A stretch of 64,000 nt of DNA from Peptoclostridium acidaminophilum DSM 3953 (lineage in GTDB: Bacteria; Bacillota; Clostridia; Peptostreptococcales; Peptostreptococcaceae), in NCBI RefSeq assembly GCF_000597865.1, contig NZ_CP007452.1:1619183-1683182 (forward strand), written 5' to 3'. Of the stretch, positions 8,903-17,887 are shown in pieces. Each line of letters begins with the position of its first letter. Positions within the stretch are counted from its first letter, which is position 1. Position numbers and translations under genes: made by a program. The notes below the pieces were generated by a model. That model was not told where the DNA came from, did not search any database, and saw nothing but the letters and a program-made list of their open reading frames with translations.

Positions 8903-9420
8903 TTTCACTCTACATAACGTTCTTCAAAATAGGAATGTTTACATTCGGGGGCGGCTACGCCATGCTGCCGCTCATAGAAAAGGAGATAATAGAAAGGCAG
9001 GGGTGGCTTACAAACACAGAGTTCCTCGACCTGCTCGTGCTTTCTCAAAGCTCTCCGGGGCCTATAGCCACAAACAGCGCCACATTCATAGGCTTCAAAT
9101 ACTACGGCATCGCCGGAAGCATAGTTGCCACGCTTGCCGTCACCTCGTTTTCAATAATAGTGCTTGGGCTCTTCTCTCCCGTACTCGAAAAATACAAGGA
9201 CTCGAGATACCTCAGGTCGCTTTTTAGCAATCTTCGGCCGCTTACCATAGGCTTCATACTCTCGGCCGTATTCTCCGTGTCGCTCAAGGCAAGCCTTGAT
9301 CCCATGTCAATTGTAATAACACTTGTTTCGTTCCTGCTGCTCTACAGCGGCAAGCTGAGTTCAATAGCCGCAATAGGCGTGTTTGGCATTATCGGAATAA
9401 TATTAAAAGGGGCCATATAG
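8890..9420 (+). CDS. Chromate transporter family protein, second half-size subunit
   Basis: The 176-residue partner of the preceding gene, with the same motifs (FTFGGGYAMLPLIEKEI and SQSSPGPIATNSATFIGF) and a similar run of membrane segments. It starts at ATG 8890 inside the end of the first gene, after GGGAGGTG, so the pair is translationally coupled. The stop codon lies within a bidirectional terminator hairpin shared with the oppositely oriented clpX. Together the two form an isolated two-gene operon on the plus strand between lon and clpX. Confidence 0.88.
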   Translation: MDKLISLYITFFKIGMFTFGGGYAMLPLIEKEIIERQGWLTNTEFLDLLVLSQSSPGPIATNSATFIGFKYYGIAGSIVATLAVTSFSIIVLGLFSPVLEKYKDSRYLRSLFSNLRPLTIGFILSAVFSVSLKASLDPMSIVITLVSFLLLYSGKLSSIAAIGVFGIIGIILKGAI

Positions 9421-9427
9421 CCCCTTT
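9405..9427. terminator. Bidirectional terminator between the chromate transporter pair and clpX
   Basis: Stem AAAAGGGGC / GCCCCTTT closing ATATA at the point where plus-strand and minus-strand genes converge. The stop codon of the transporter gene lies within it. Confidence 0.7.
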
Positions 9428-9433
9428 CAATTG

Positions 9434-10714
9434 TTATGCTATTTCACCAGATTCCTGGTTTTCATCTTCTTTGCCTTTGCTGCTTTTGAATATCACAAGC
9501 GGCGCCTTACCCTCAAATATGCATTCCTTGGTAATTATGACTTTCTCGATGTCGTCTCTTGATGGAATCTCAAACATTACGTCTGTCATAGTCTTTTCAA
9601 GTATGCTTCTAAGGCCCCTGGCTCCCGTTTTTCTTTCAATGGCTTTCCTTGCAGTGTAGACAAGCGCTTCTTTTTCTATTTCAAGCTCCACGTCGTCTAT
9701 TGCAAAAATCTTCTTGTACTGCTTAACAAGAGCATTCTTGGGCTCTGTCAATATGCTTATAAGCGCGTCCTCGTCAAGCAGATTAAGCGTAACTATTGCC
9801 GGAAGCCTTCCTATGAACTCAGGAATGAGTCCGAACTTGAGAAGGTCCTCTGGTTCTACCTGCTCGTATAGCCTGCTTATGTCCTCAGCCTTGTTGCTTT
9901 CGATTTCAGCCCCAAAGCCTATTGATTTGTGGCCTGTCCTCTTTTGGATTATCTTGTCTATACCGTCGAACGCTCCGCCGACGATGAAGAGTATCTTGCT
10001 AGTGTCGATCTGCAGGAACTCCTGATGAGGATGCTTCCTTCCACCCTGTGGCGGAACATTGGCCGTTGTACCCTCGAGTATCTTGAGCAGAGCCTGCTGA
10101 ACTCCCTCGCCGCTTACATCTCTTGTGATAGATGGATTCTCAGATTTTCTGGCTATCTTGTCTATCTCGTCGATATATATTATTCCCTTCTCTGCCTTTT
10201 CAACATCGTAGTCGGCTGCCTGTATGAGCTTTAGGAGTATGTTTTCAACGTCCTCTCCTACATAGCCCGCCTCCGTAAGCGATGTGGCGTCAGCAATTGC
10301 AAAAGGCACATTCAATATCCTTGCCAGAGTCTGCGCAAGCAGAGTTTTTCCGGAGCCTGTAGGTCCAAGCATAAGGATGTTGCTCTTTTGAAGCTCAACA
10401 TCGTCTTTCATGTCTGTGTTTGAGTTGAATATCCTCTTGTAATGGTTGTATACTGCAACCGCAAGCGTCTTTTTAGCAACCTCCTGGCCTATTACATACT
10501 CATCGAGTATCTTTTTGATGTCCTTCGGCTTTGGAAGTCCGGTTATTTCATTCTCAACCGCATCTTCGAACTCTTCCTTAATAATCTCCTGACAAAGCTC
10601 CACGCACTCGTCACATATATATACGTTCGGACCTGCTATGAGCCTTCTTACCTGGTCTTGTGATTTTCCGCAAAAAGAGCATTTAAGATGCTTTTTGTCA
10701 TCAAATCTTGACAT
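9434..10714 (-). CDS. clpX: ATP-dependent Clp protease ATP-binding subunit ClpX
   Basis: AAA+ unfoldase that recognises substrates and feeds them to ClpP. The N-terminal zinc-binding domain has Cys12, Cys15, Cys34 and Cys37 (CSFC...CDEC). Walker A GPTGSGKT is at 117-124 and Walker B is YIDEIDKI. The IGFG pore-docking loop that contacts ClpP is visible in [10 protein letters not shown], and the sensor-2 region is [10 protein letters not shown]. Length of 426 residues is normal. It lies 31 bp downstream of clpP and probably forms an operon with clpP and perhaps tig. Confidence 0.98.
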   Translation of the reverse strand: MSRFDDKKHLKCSFCGKSQDQVRRLIAGPNVYICDECVELCQEIIKEEFEDAVENEITGLPKPKDIKKILDEYVIGQEVAKKTLAVAVYNHYKRIFNSNTDMKDDVELQKSNILMLGPTGSGKTLLAQTLARILNVPFAIADATSLTEAGYVGEDVENILLKLIQAADYDVEKAEKGIIYIDEIDKIARKSENPSITRDVSGEGVQQALLKILEGTTANVPPQGGRKHPHQEFLQIDTSKILFIVGGAFDGIDKIIQKRTGHKSIGFGAEIESNKAEDISRLYEQVEPEDLLKFGLIPEFIGRLPAIVTLNLLDEDALISILTEPKNALVKQYKKIFAIDDVELEIEKEALVYTARKAIERKTGARGLRSILEKTMTDVMFEIPSRDDIEKVIITKECIFEGKAPLVIFKSSKGKEDENQESGEIA

Positions 10715-10745
10715 TTTTTCACCTCTTTATATATTTAACTAAGCC

Positions 10746-11330
10746 TTATACCCTCTTTTCCAATATTCCATCTATTATACCATATTCCTTGGCTTCCTGG
10801 GCACTCATGAAATAATCTCTTTCGGTATCGGCTTTTATCTTATCAATGCTCTGGCCAGTTCTTTCAGATAGTATCTGGTTAAGCTTTTCTTTCATCTTTA
10901 TTATTCTTTCAGCGTGTATTTGGATATCCGTAGCCTGGCCTCTTGTTCCTCCAAGCGGCTGGTGTATCATTATCTCGCTGTTTGGAAGAGCCATCCTTTT
11001 GCCCTTTGCTCCGGCTCCAAGGAGAAATGCTCCCATGGAAGCCGCCATACCCACACATACTGTAGCCACGTCAGGCTTTATAAACTGCATTGTGTCGAAT
11101 ATCGCCATTCCCGCTGTTATACTGCCTCCCGGAGAATTTATATAAAGATATATATCCTTGTCCGGATCTTCCGATTCCAGGAACAATAGCTGCGCAACTA
11201 TTAGCGATGCTGTAACGTCATTAACCTCTTCTCCAAGGAAAATGATTCTGTCCTTAAGAAGCCTCGAGTATATGTCGTAGCTTCTTTCTCCCCTTCCGGT
11301 TTGTTCTACTACTATTGGTACGAGTGACAT
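10746..11330 (-). CDS. clpP: ATP-dependent Clp protease proteolytic subunit ClpP
   Basis: Serine peptidase forming the tetradecameric proteolytic chamber. From ATG 11330 ([10 protein letters not shown]), which follows an AAGGGGGT site with 6-base spacing, the protein has 194 residues. The catalytic triad is Ser98 (AASMGAF), His123 (MIHQPLGG) and Asp172. The same frame is open 20 codons further upstream, but that extension has no ribosome binding site and does not resemble ClpP. It lies between tig and clpX, the common Firmicutes order tig-clpP-clpX. Confidence 0.97.
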   Translation of the reverse strand: MSLVPIVVEQTGRGERSYDIYSRLLKDRIIFLGEEVNDVTASLIVAQLLFLESEDPDKDIYLYINSPGGSITAGMAIFDTMQFIKPDVATVCVGMAASMGAFLLGAGAKGKRMALPNSEIMIHQPLGGTRGQATDIQIHAERIIKMKEKLNQILSERTGQSIDKIKADTERDYFMSAQEAKEYGIIDGILEKRV

Positions 11331-11421
11331 TGTATTACCCCCTTGTCGTAACGTTTGTTTGCTTAATGCCATACATCTATTATATACCAATTAAAGCGCC
11401 AATAAACAGTTGATTTATAAA

Positions 11422-11447
11422 AAACAGCGGCATTGCTGCCGCTGTTT
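11422..11447 (-). terminator. Rho-independent terminator after tig
   Basis: Minus-strand stem AACAGCGGCA / TGCCGCTGTT followed by TTTTATAA, 6 bp after the tig stop codon. It implies that clpP has its own promoter or depends on read-through. Confidence 0.85.
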
Positions 11448-11452
11448 TTGGA

Positions 11453-12742
11453 TTATGCTATTTTAGCGTTCTGATAAAGCATTTCTACAGTCTTTTTAAC
11501 AAGCATGCTTTCCTTTATGCTGGTCATATCCTGCGGTCTAAGAGTCTTCTTGACCTTCTCAAGATCCATGCTGTAAAGCTTGGCCATTTCCTCAAGCTCC
11601 TTGTCGAACTCTTCATCGTTTATTTCAATTCCTTCAGTCTTGTATATCTTCTCAAGCACTAGAGATCTCTTGACGTTCTTAAGAGCCTGCTCCTTCATCT
11701 CGTCCTTCATCTCGTCTCTGTTTTTGCCTGTGAACTTTACATATGTATCCATGTCAAGGCCCTGGTATCTAAGCTGCATTTCAAAATCCTTCATCATAGC
11801 CTCAGCTTCCGCATCAACCATAACCTCAGGAACTTCAACAGTCGCTGCATCTACAACCTTTTCTACCATTGCATTCTTCATTTCAGACTCAACCTTCTTG
11901 TTTGCATCCTCCTGAAGCTTGCTCTTTATATCGGCTTTAAGCTCGTCCAGAGTGTCGAATTCGCTTACATCCTTTGCAAATTCATCATCAAGCTCTGGAA
12001 GCTCCTTGTACTTGATTTCGTTTATTTTCACCTTGAAAAGTGCAGGCTTGCCTGCAAGCTCCTCTGACTGGTAGTCTGCAGGGAAATCAACGTTCACGTC
12101 AACCTCCGAGTCAAGAGCCGCGCCTATAAGCTGCTCTTCAAAGCCTGGTATGAATGTGTTAGAGCCTACAACAAGGCTGTAGTTCTCGGCAGATCCTCCC
12201 TGGAACTCAGCTCCGTCTACGAAGCCCTTGAAGTCTATTGCAAGCATGTCTCCGTCCTGAACTCCTCTGTCAGAAACATTTACATATCTTGCGTTGTTTT
12301 CTATTTTTATTTCAAGGTCCTTAAGAACCTCTTCGTCTCCTACAACTGCTTCTTTCTTTTCAACTTCTATTCCCTTGTACTCGCCAAGCTCAACCTCTGG
12401 CTTAACTGTAACGTTAACAAGCATTACAAGGTCCTGTCCATCTCCTATTTGCTCTACTTCGTCTATTTCAGGCATAGCTACCGGATCAAGTCCAAGCTCC
12501 TTAACAGCTGCGTCATATGCAACCGGGAAAACTATGTTTATAGCATCCTCGTAGAATATACCCTTACCATAGTTCAATTCTATTATCTGCTTAGGAGCCT
12601 TTCCCTTTCTAAAGCCTGGTATGTGGAATCTTCCCCTTAGCTTGTTGTACGCCTTGTCAACTCCTGCTTGGAAATCCTTGCTGTCTACCACAAGTTTTAT
12701 TACTACGTTGCTTTTTTCTTTTTTTACTAGTTCTGAACTCAT
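11453..12742 (-). CDS. tig: Trigger factor, ribosome-associated chaperone
   Basis: Ribosome-bound folding chaperone with peptidyl-prolyl isomerase activity. The 429 residues comprise the ribosome-binding domain with the signature GFRKGKAPKQ (about 42-52), then the FKBP-type PPIase domain (about 150-245, with DGDMLAIDFKGFVDG and FPGFEEQL-like elements), and a long helical C-terminal domain. ATG 12742 is preceded by GGAGG. Normal length and domain order. Confidence 0.96.
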   Translation of the reverse strand: MSSELVKKEKSNVVIKLVVDSKDFQAGVDKAYNKLRGRFHIPGFRKGKAPKQIIELNYGKGIFYEDAINIVFPVAYDAAVKELGLDPVAMPEIDEVEQIGDGQDLVMLVNVTVKPEVELGEYKGIEVEKKEAVVGDEEVLKDLEIKIENNARYVNVSDRGVQDGDMLAIDFKGFVDGAEFQGGSAENYSLVVGSNTFIPGFEEQLIGAALDSEVDVNVDFPADYQSEELAGKPALFKVKINEIKYKELPELDDEFAKDVSEFDTLDELKADIKSKLQEDANKKVESEMKNAMVEKVVDAATVEVPEVMVDAEAEAMMKDFEMQLRYQGLDMDTYVKFTGKNRDEMKDEMKEQALKNVKRSLVLEKIYKTEGIEINDEEFDKELEEMAKLYSMDLEKVKKTLRPQDMTSIKESMLVKKTVEMLYQNAKIA

Positions 12743-12873
12743 TTAAATTTCCTCCTTACATTTATTCTATTTGGCCGGTTATTCGCCTTTACTTTCAGTT
12801 TGTAACTTCTAACCATTTCAATATTATATCATAGAATGTAGCATAAAGAACAAGTTAATTAATCGTTTGCACC

Positions 12874-12901
12874 AAAAAAGCCGCCCTGATGGCAGCTTTT
12901 T
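12874..12901 (-). terminator. Rho-independent terminator after the phosphoesterase gene
   Basis: Minus-strand stem AAAGCTGCC / GGGCGGCTTT closing ATCA, followed by TTTGG; it begins just after the phosphoesterase stop codon at 12905. Confidence 0.75.
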
Positions 12902-12904
12902 GCC

Positions 12905-13375
12905 TCATATCACTGTTATTATTGCATTTATTGCCTCATTTTGTATCTCCAAAAAACCTATTGTATGCATATCGCCCATTCTTGGCCTCGCGGCGCTTCC
13001 CGGATTGAAAAAGAGAGTGCCGTCTTCTGTTTCGCAAAGAGCCACATGGGTGTGCCCAAACACCACAATATCTGCTTTTTCTACCATCGCCCTTGTTTTA
13101 AGGCTTCTCATACCGAACTTGACGCCGTACGCGTGGCCATGGCAGAGCATTATCCGCTTGCCTCCCGCCTCAAATACGATTTCTTCCTCGACATCATCGT
13201 GGTCGCAGTTGCCTTTTACCGCAACCACGTCCACGCCGCTCATGCGGTGAATAATTATGGAATCCCTGAAGTTGTCGCCCGTGTGTAGTATCATATCGCA
13301 GCCCTCGAGCATTCTTGATGCCTTTTCAATCCAGCTTTCGCTGCCGTGAGTATCCCCTATGACCCCTATTTTCAT
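12905..13375 (-). CDS. Metallophosphoesterase, YfcE/MJ0936 family
   Basis: A small calcineurin-like phosphodiesterase of 156 residues. All metal-binding motifs are present in order: GDTHG (Asp8, His10), HTGDN, KGNCDHDD, CHGH and GHTH. The natural substrate of the family is uncertain. The gene starts 1 bp after the rph-rdgB fusion ends, a very common arrangement in Clostridia (rph, rdgB, then this phosphoesterase), and ends in a terminator. ATG 13375 lies in the last bases of the upstream gene, so translation is coupled. Confidence 0.92.
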   Translation of the reverse strand: MKIGVIGDTHGSESWIEKASRMLEGCDMILHTGDNFRDSIIIHRMSGVDVVAVKGNCDHDDVEEEIVFEAGGKRIMLCHGHAYGVKFGMRSLKTRAMVEKADIVVFGHTHVALCETEDGTLFFNPGSAARPRMGDMHTIGFLEIQNEAINAIITVI

Positions 13376-13376
13376 C

Positions 13377-14726
13377 CTAACCCAGCCTTTTTCTGAATTC
13401 CTTTTTCATGTTGTCAAGAGCCTTAGCCCTGTGGCTTATCTTGTTTTTGAGCTCCGGCTTTATCTGTGCAAACGTCTGAGACTGTCCTGATGCAATAAAC
13501 AGCGGATCGTATCCGAAGCCGCCTTCACCCTGAGGGCTCCTGAGTATTTTCCCTTTGCACGTTCCCTTGACTGTGAACTCTTCCCCGCCCGGGTATACAA
13601 CCGCAATAACCGACACGAACTTGGCGCTTCTATCTTCTTCCTCAGCCTCGCTCATCAGCTCAAGCAGCTTCTTGTTGTTGTCTTCATCAGTTACATCTTC
13701 ACCTGCAAATCTTGCCGAGAATACTCCCGGCTGGCCTCCTAGAAAGTCAACCATCAGACCCGAGTCGTCAGCAATCGCAATCTTGCCCGTAAGCCTTGCA
13801 ACCTCCCTGGCCTTTATGAGGGCATTCTCCTCGAAAGACGAACCAGTTTCCTCTATTTCAAGATTTGCAAGTCCCGCCTCCGACATTGAAATGAGTTGGA
13901 AGTTGAAGTCCTCTAGAATCCTCGAAAATTCTGCCAGCTTGCCCTTGTTCTGCGTGGCTACTACTACCTCCATTTTCTTTCTCATTATGATGTTTGTTAT
14001 TTCCTCGCCGAGAATCTCCTTTTGTATGTTTATAAGCTCCCTTACGCCTTTTTCGCCAAGGCTTATCATCTCAAAAAGCTGCTGCTTCTCGAACGGATGA
14101 GTTTCCGCCGTTCCCTGGAGCTCAACGAATTCGCCCTTGTCTGTCATTATTATGTTCATGTCAACCTGTGCCGCCGAATCCTCTTCGTAGCAAAGATCAA
14201 GCACTTCGTTTTCTCCCACTATGCCTACACTCACCGCGGCTATGAACGACTTGAGCGGCATCTCCTGTATAACGCCTTCTGCATAGAGCTTGTAGAATGC
14301 ATCTGCCAGAGCAACGTATGCGCCTGTTATCGAGGCTGTCCTGGTTCCTCCGTCCGCCTGAAGCACATCACAGTCTACCCATACCGTCCTTTCGCCGAGC
14401 TTTGAAAGGTCTACTACCGATCTTAGGCATCTGCCTATTAGCCTTTGTATTTCCTGAGTTCTGCCTTCTACCTTGCCTCTTGAAGATTCCCTTATTTTCC
14501 TGTGGCCTGTCGCCCTTGGCAGCATCGAATATTCTGATGTTATCCAGCCTGTGCCGGAATTCTTAAGGAATGGCGGCACTTTCTCCTCTACTGAGGCGGT
14601 GCACAGCACTTTTGTATCTCCTATTTCTATAAGTATCGAGCCTTCAGCATATTTTGTAAAGTTTCTCGTAATCTTCACTTTTCTTATCTGGTCAAATTTC
14701 CTGCCGTCGTTTCTCACTTGAATCAT
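13377..14726 (-). CDS. Bifunctional RNase PH / dITP-XTP pyrophosphatase (Rph-RdgB fusion)
   Basis: Two enzymes in one polypeptide. The N-terminal part (about 250 residues) is RNase PH, a phosphorolytic 3'-exonuclease trimming tRNA ends; motifs are [30 protein letters not shown] and [15 protein letters not shown]. The C-terminal part (about 200 residues) is RdgB/HAM1, which hydrolyses non-canonical purine triphosphates; motifs are [34 protein letters not shown] and GGFGYDPLF. The join is at [15 protein letters not shown] with no stop or frameshift. The start is set at ATG 14726 (MIQVRND), preceded by GGAAGAAAG; an in-frame ATG at 14744 has no site. Elsewhere these are usually adjacent separate genes. 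Confidence 0.95.
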   Translation of the reverse strand: MIQVRNDGRKFDQIRKVKITRNFTKYAEGSILIEIGDTKVLCTASVEEKVPPFLKNSGTGWITSEYSMLPRATGHRKIRESSRGKVEGRTQEIQRLIGRCLRSVVDLSKLGERTVWVDCDVLQADGGTRTASITGAYVALADAFYKLYAEGVIQEMPLKSFIAAVSVGIVGENEVLDLCYEEDSAAQVDMNIIMTDKGEFVELQGTAETHPFEKQQLFEMISLGEKGVRELINIQKEILGEEITNIIMRKKMEVVVATQNKGKLAEFSRILEDFNFQLISMSEAGLANLEIEETGSSFEENALIKAREVARLTGKIAIADDSGLMVDFLGGQPGVFSARFAGEDVTDEDNNKKLLELMSEAEEEDRSAKFVSVIAVVYPGGEEFTVKGTCKGKILRSPQGEGGFGYDPLFIASGQSQTFAQIKPELKNKISHRAKALDNMKKEFRKRLG

Positions 14727-14837
14727 CCTTTCGCTTTCTTCCATAAATTACGCACATTATATATTAACACAAAAATGATTATTTAAGAATCTTTTGGTGC
14801 TTTCTTGTTCGAACTCTGATAGGACTCTGACAAGAAT

Positions 14838-16460
14838 TTATTTGGCTTCGCGCCAGTAGTTTACTTTGTAGGATTTTTTACTTAATACTTCATCCGCTTC
14901 TGAATCTCCGGGAATATTTGTATTATCCCCGTTGTCCTCATTAACAATATAGAAATCGGATAGTTTCTCGTATCCATTCATGCTCTTGTACGTTATATGC
15001 TTCACGCCTTCACCATAAAAAATTATGTTTCCTCCGGCTATTAAGCTACCTTCGAAATTAAATCCCCCCGTTACAAATATATTCCCTGTTGTAAAGATTG
15101 TTCCTTCAATATTGTTGGGGAGCTCTTTGCTGACATCAAAGTTGCCTTCCCTTATATACAACTTATTCTTGTCACCCTCATAAATGTATATATCTTTTGT
15201 TTTGACATATACAACCTGGCCCTGGCCTTTCCCTTTCTCGAGCACTATAGACTCTTTTTCCTTGACTTTTTCACCGTCAAATTGATTGAAAATGTCATTG
15301 TCCCTTGTGCCAACGAGCGTCTCTCCTCCCACGTTTATCTTTGCATCAGAGTTTGTAACCGGCCCCTCCGCCCGAGTTGAGATGTTTCCTTTGACTACAT
15401 GCAACAATACGTTGCCGTTATTTCCGTTGTTTCCTTTATTGTCAGGCAGTTTAAGATACTCCATCACAGTGTTAATTTCATCTTCTTCTATATATTTATT
15501 TTGCTTTATAATCTTTTCTAGTTTATCTTTGTCATAGCCTACAACTATGCCTCCTATGTATTCCTTTACAGCTTCATCACTTACCTGTGATGTGCCATAT
15601 GTATACATGTCTCCTTCATGTATTTGGACGTTAGCCCCAGTCACAAATATATCTCCTCGCGTCATTATAGCTTTTGAATATATTTCGTTTTTGTATGTGA
15701 TATTGCTTGTGTATTCATATTCCGGCAGGGTTATATCAAGTGATGCCTCCAGGGCTTTTCCAATCTTGTTGTAGGAGCCTTCGGATTCTATCGAAACGGT
15801 TATTCTGTCATAAGACACGCTTTCGCCATCCTCATCCTTGTCATCTGAAATAACATACTCTGATTTTTTTACGGATATTTTTTTTAAGTTGCCGCTTTCT
15901 CCGCCAAATTCAGATTCATATTTGAAGTCATTTATTCGGTCCGATATGTCGTCTGAGAGAGACTCTTTTTTAAATTTTTCAGTTTCAAAGCTTTTGTACG
16001 CAGTAAAAGTTTTATCGAGATTCAGCTTCTCTCCTGTTTTTTTTCCTTTGTCATCATAAATAGGTTCGTATTTAAGCATACTCCCATCCAGCAAATTGTC
16101 GAGTCCCAATAAAGTTCCAAAGTATACCCTCTTGAACTCGGCTTCGACCAGGGCATTTACATTCTCTTCGCTTATGCTCTCTCCGCTAAGCTTGCTTACA
16201 AACCCTCCATCAGCCCATTCTCTCGCCTTTTTTTCAGCTTTTGCAGTTTCATCATCTATGACCCACATGGCGTGCTCCACTGCTGCATCAGATATGTAGA
16301 ATGCCTTGTTCTTCTCTGAGGCGAGCCTTCCCATCTTGAAGTTGCTCATTGAAAGTCCGATAACAGACACTCCTAGCATGGTAAGTACAAATACCATGAG
16401 CAAGCTGTATAAAAGCACGGAGCCGTTCTCTCTGCTTATTATTTTTTTTATGCTGCCCAT
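14838..16460 (-). CDS. PilX-like type IV pilus-associated protein, 540 aa
   Basis: A large pilus-associated protein with a class III-like N-terminus (ENGSVLLYSLLMVFVLTMLG) resembling PilX N-terminal domains, where one hydrophobic helix anchors the protein in the pilus or membrane. The long C-terminal part is rich in D, K, G and N. It contains repeated beta-strand units such as GDIFVTGANVQIHEGDMYTYG and GTIFTTGNIFVTGG, which suggest a beta-helical, bactofilin- or adhesin-like surface domain. It is the last gene of the type IV pilus operon. ATG 16460 follows CAGGTG. The anchoring role follows the family; adhesion is inference. Confidence 0.75.
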   Translation of the reverse strand: MGSIKKIISRENGSVLLYSLLMVFVLTMLGVSVIGLSMSNFKMGRLASEKNKAFYISDAAVEHAMWVIDDETAKAEKKAREWADGGFVSKLSGESISEENVNALVEAEFKRVYFGTLLGLDNLLDGSMLKYEPIYDDKGKKTGEKLNLDKTFTAYKSFETEKFKKESLSDDISDRINDFKYESEFGGESGNLKKISVKKSEYVISDDKDEDGESVSYDRITVSIESEGSYNKIGKALEASLDITLPEYEYTSNITYKNEIYSKAIMTRGDIFVTGANVQIHEGDMYTYGTSQVSDEAVKEYIGGIVVGYDKDKLEKIIKQNKYIEEDEINTVMEYLKLPDNKGNNGNNGNVLLHVVKGNISTRAEGPVTNSDAKINVGGETLVGTRDNDIFNQFDGEKVKEKESIVLEKGKGQGQVVYVKTKDIYIYEGDKNKLYIREGNFDVSKELPNNIEGTIFTTGNIFVTGGFNFEGSLIAGGNIIFYGEGVKHITYKSMNGYEKLSDFYIVNEDNGDNTNIPGDSEADEVLSKKSYKVNYWREAK

Positions 16461-16487
16461 GATATCACCTGCCTTTCATAGTTTGGC

Positions 16488-16961
16488 CTATTTTTTTGAT
16501 TTTCTCGCAAGGGAACTTAACTCCGCTTCTTTTTCTCCGTTGAAGTATACGCTTACATTAATCTCAACCAACGCTTCAAGCGCAGGGCTTTCATCGGGAT
16601 TTTCTTTGTAAACATCTGGCTCTGTGTTTGACTCATATTTGGAATATTCAACCTTGGCAACGTAGCCTTTGGTGTCGCTTATTTGTGAAACCTGCAATGT
16701 TGCGTCATCTCCGGATTCGTCAAAATATTTTGGAGTGCTCTTTTTCCCTCCATCCTCTGAAAAATCAATTTGCTCTGCTCTCTTCGATTTTTCAGACTCC
16801 ATTACGTTTTGTGCTATGTAGTTTGCCTTTATATGTCTTCTTGTGTCGTTGTCATTTTTTACTGATGTTGAAAATACCCTAAGCGTGGCTGATCCCATGA
16901 GCGCAATTATGAATACCGCAACCACCACTTCCACTAAAGTAAATCCTCTGCTTGACTTCAT
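16488..16961 (-). CDS. PilV-like minor prepilin
   Basis: A 157-residue prepilin with a canonical leader: short basic MKSSRG, then cleavage before FTLVEVVVAVFIIALMG, with Glu at position +5 of the mature protein. This marks it as a PilD substrate with N-methylated phenylalanine. The rest is a soluble domain rich in D, E and K. GGAGG precedes ATG 16961. It sits between pilO and the pilX-like gene, as minor pilins often do. No cysteine pair or other functional motif is visible. Confidence 0.85.
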   Translation of the reverse strand: MKSSRGFTLVEVVVAVFIIALMGSATLRVFSTSVKNDNDTRRHIKANYIAQNVMESEKSKRAEQIDFSEDGGKKSTPKYFDESGDDATLQVSQISDTKGYVAKVEYSKYESNTEPDVYKENPDESPALEALVEINVSVYFNGEKEAELSSLARKSKK

Positions 16962-17001
16962 TTAATGAACCTCCGAAAGGCTTGTCGTCTTTATCTGCAC
17001 C

Positions 17002-17883
17002 TTAAAAGTCAGACTGCTCAAGGAGCTTGTCCTCTGATGAACTCTTGCTGCTTTGATTGTTAGAGCCGGAGCCACGTGAATAATTCAGCAGGCTCAGTCT
17101 TCCTGTCATGAACGGGTCGCTGTTGCCGTAGTTTGACTTTATGTTCCATTCGATTTCAGCCTTCTGCTCGTTTTCATAGTAATATGGGAATTCGAGCTCT
17201 ATCGTACCTTCAATATTTTGCTCCGTATTGTTTATGGCTACACTCTTTATGATCACCTTTCTTGCACTCTTTTCCATCTCCAAAAGCGCTTTTTTTAGGT
17301 CTGCATAGTTTCCCGAAAATGATATTTTAACTCCCATAGCATCTACAAAACGATCTTCTTCTTTTTCCGATTTTTTATCGTCATCGTTTTTGACTTTGTC
17401 AGCTTCAGCTTCTCCGCTTTTTTTGTCGAGCGAATACTCCTGCAGGTCTATTTTCTCGCCTTCCTGGAGGAACTTGTCATACTCAGCCATAACCTGCTCA
17501 ACGGAATAAGTCTCCTCCCTGACTCCTGATTTTTCGGTTTCATCGCTTGTATCCGAAAAGCTTATCGAGCTCGTCTTTATGTCACTATCCTTGAATATGT
17601 TTTCTATGTACACAATTATCTGTTCCTGGTGGGCTAGCTGAGGAATCGCCTGTTGTATCTCCCTGTTCGCCAGCTTCAAAGCCTCCACCCTCTTAGAGAG
17701 ATTGTCCTTCTGCTCAATTTCGCTGTTCAGGCTGCTTTTGAGCTTCAGGTTTGATTCATAGCGTTCCTTTTGCTCTCTTAGCTCTATGAGCTTTGGCATG
17801 AATATGAAGTTATATATTGAGTATGCGGCCACAATAACAGCCAGACCGCCAACCATTATTTTTTCTCTGCTGGAAAGTTTCAA
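17002..17883 (-). CDS. pilO: Type IV pilus alignment-subcomplex protein PilO-like
   Basis: A bitopic inner-membrane protein of the PilM-PilN-PilO alignment complex. Residues 9-29 form a membrane helix (IMVGGLAVIVAAYSIYNFIFM), followed by a coiled coil to about 90 and a ferredoxin-like domain with a YADLKKALLEMEKSARKV segment. A charged insertion (KKSGEAEADKVKNDDDK) and a disordered serine-rich tail are additions to the usual core. The start is TTG 17883, 7 bases after GGAGG, which itself overlaps the stop of the pilMN gene 4 bp upstream. Identification rests mainly on topology and position. Confidence 0.75.
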   Translation of the reverse strand: MKLSSREKIMVGGLAVIVAAYSIYNFIFMPKLIELREQKERYESNLKLKSSLNSEIEQKDNLSKRVEALKLANREIQQAIPQLAHQEQIIVYIENIFKDSDIKTSSISFSDTSDETEKSGVREETYSVEQVMAEYDKFLQEGEKIDLQEYSLDKKSGEAEADKVKNDDDKKSEKEEDRFVDAMGVKISFSGNYADLKKALLEMEKSARKVIIKSVAINNTEQNIEGTIELEFPYYYENEQKAEIEWNIKSNYGNSDPFMTGRLSLLNYSRGSGSNNQSSKSSSEDKLLEQSDF

Positions 17884-17887
17884 TTTT

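Noticed and set aside
14802-14835. Hairpin TTCTTGT...ACAAGAA after the pilX-like gene as a terminator
   Set aside because: The stem is interrupted and no T run follows, so it is not strong enough to list.
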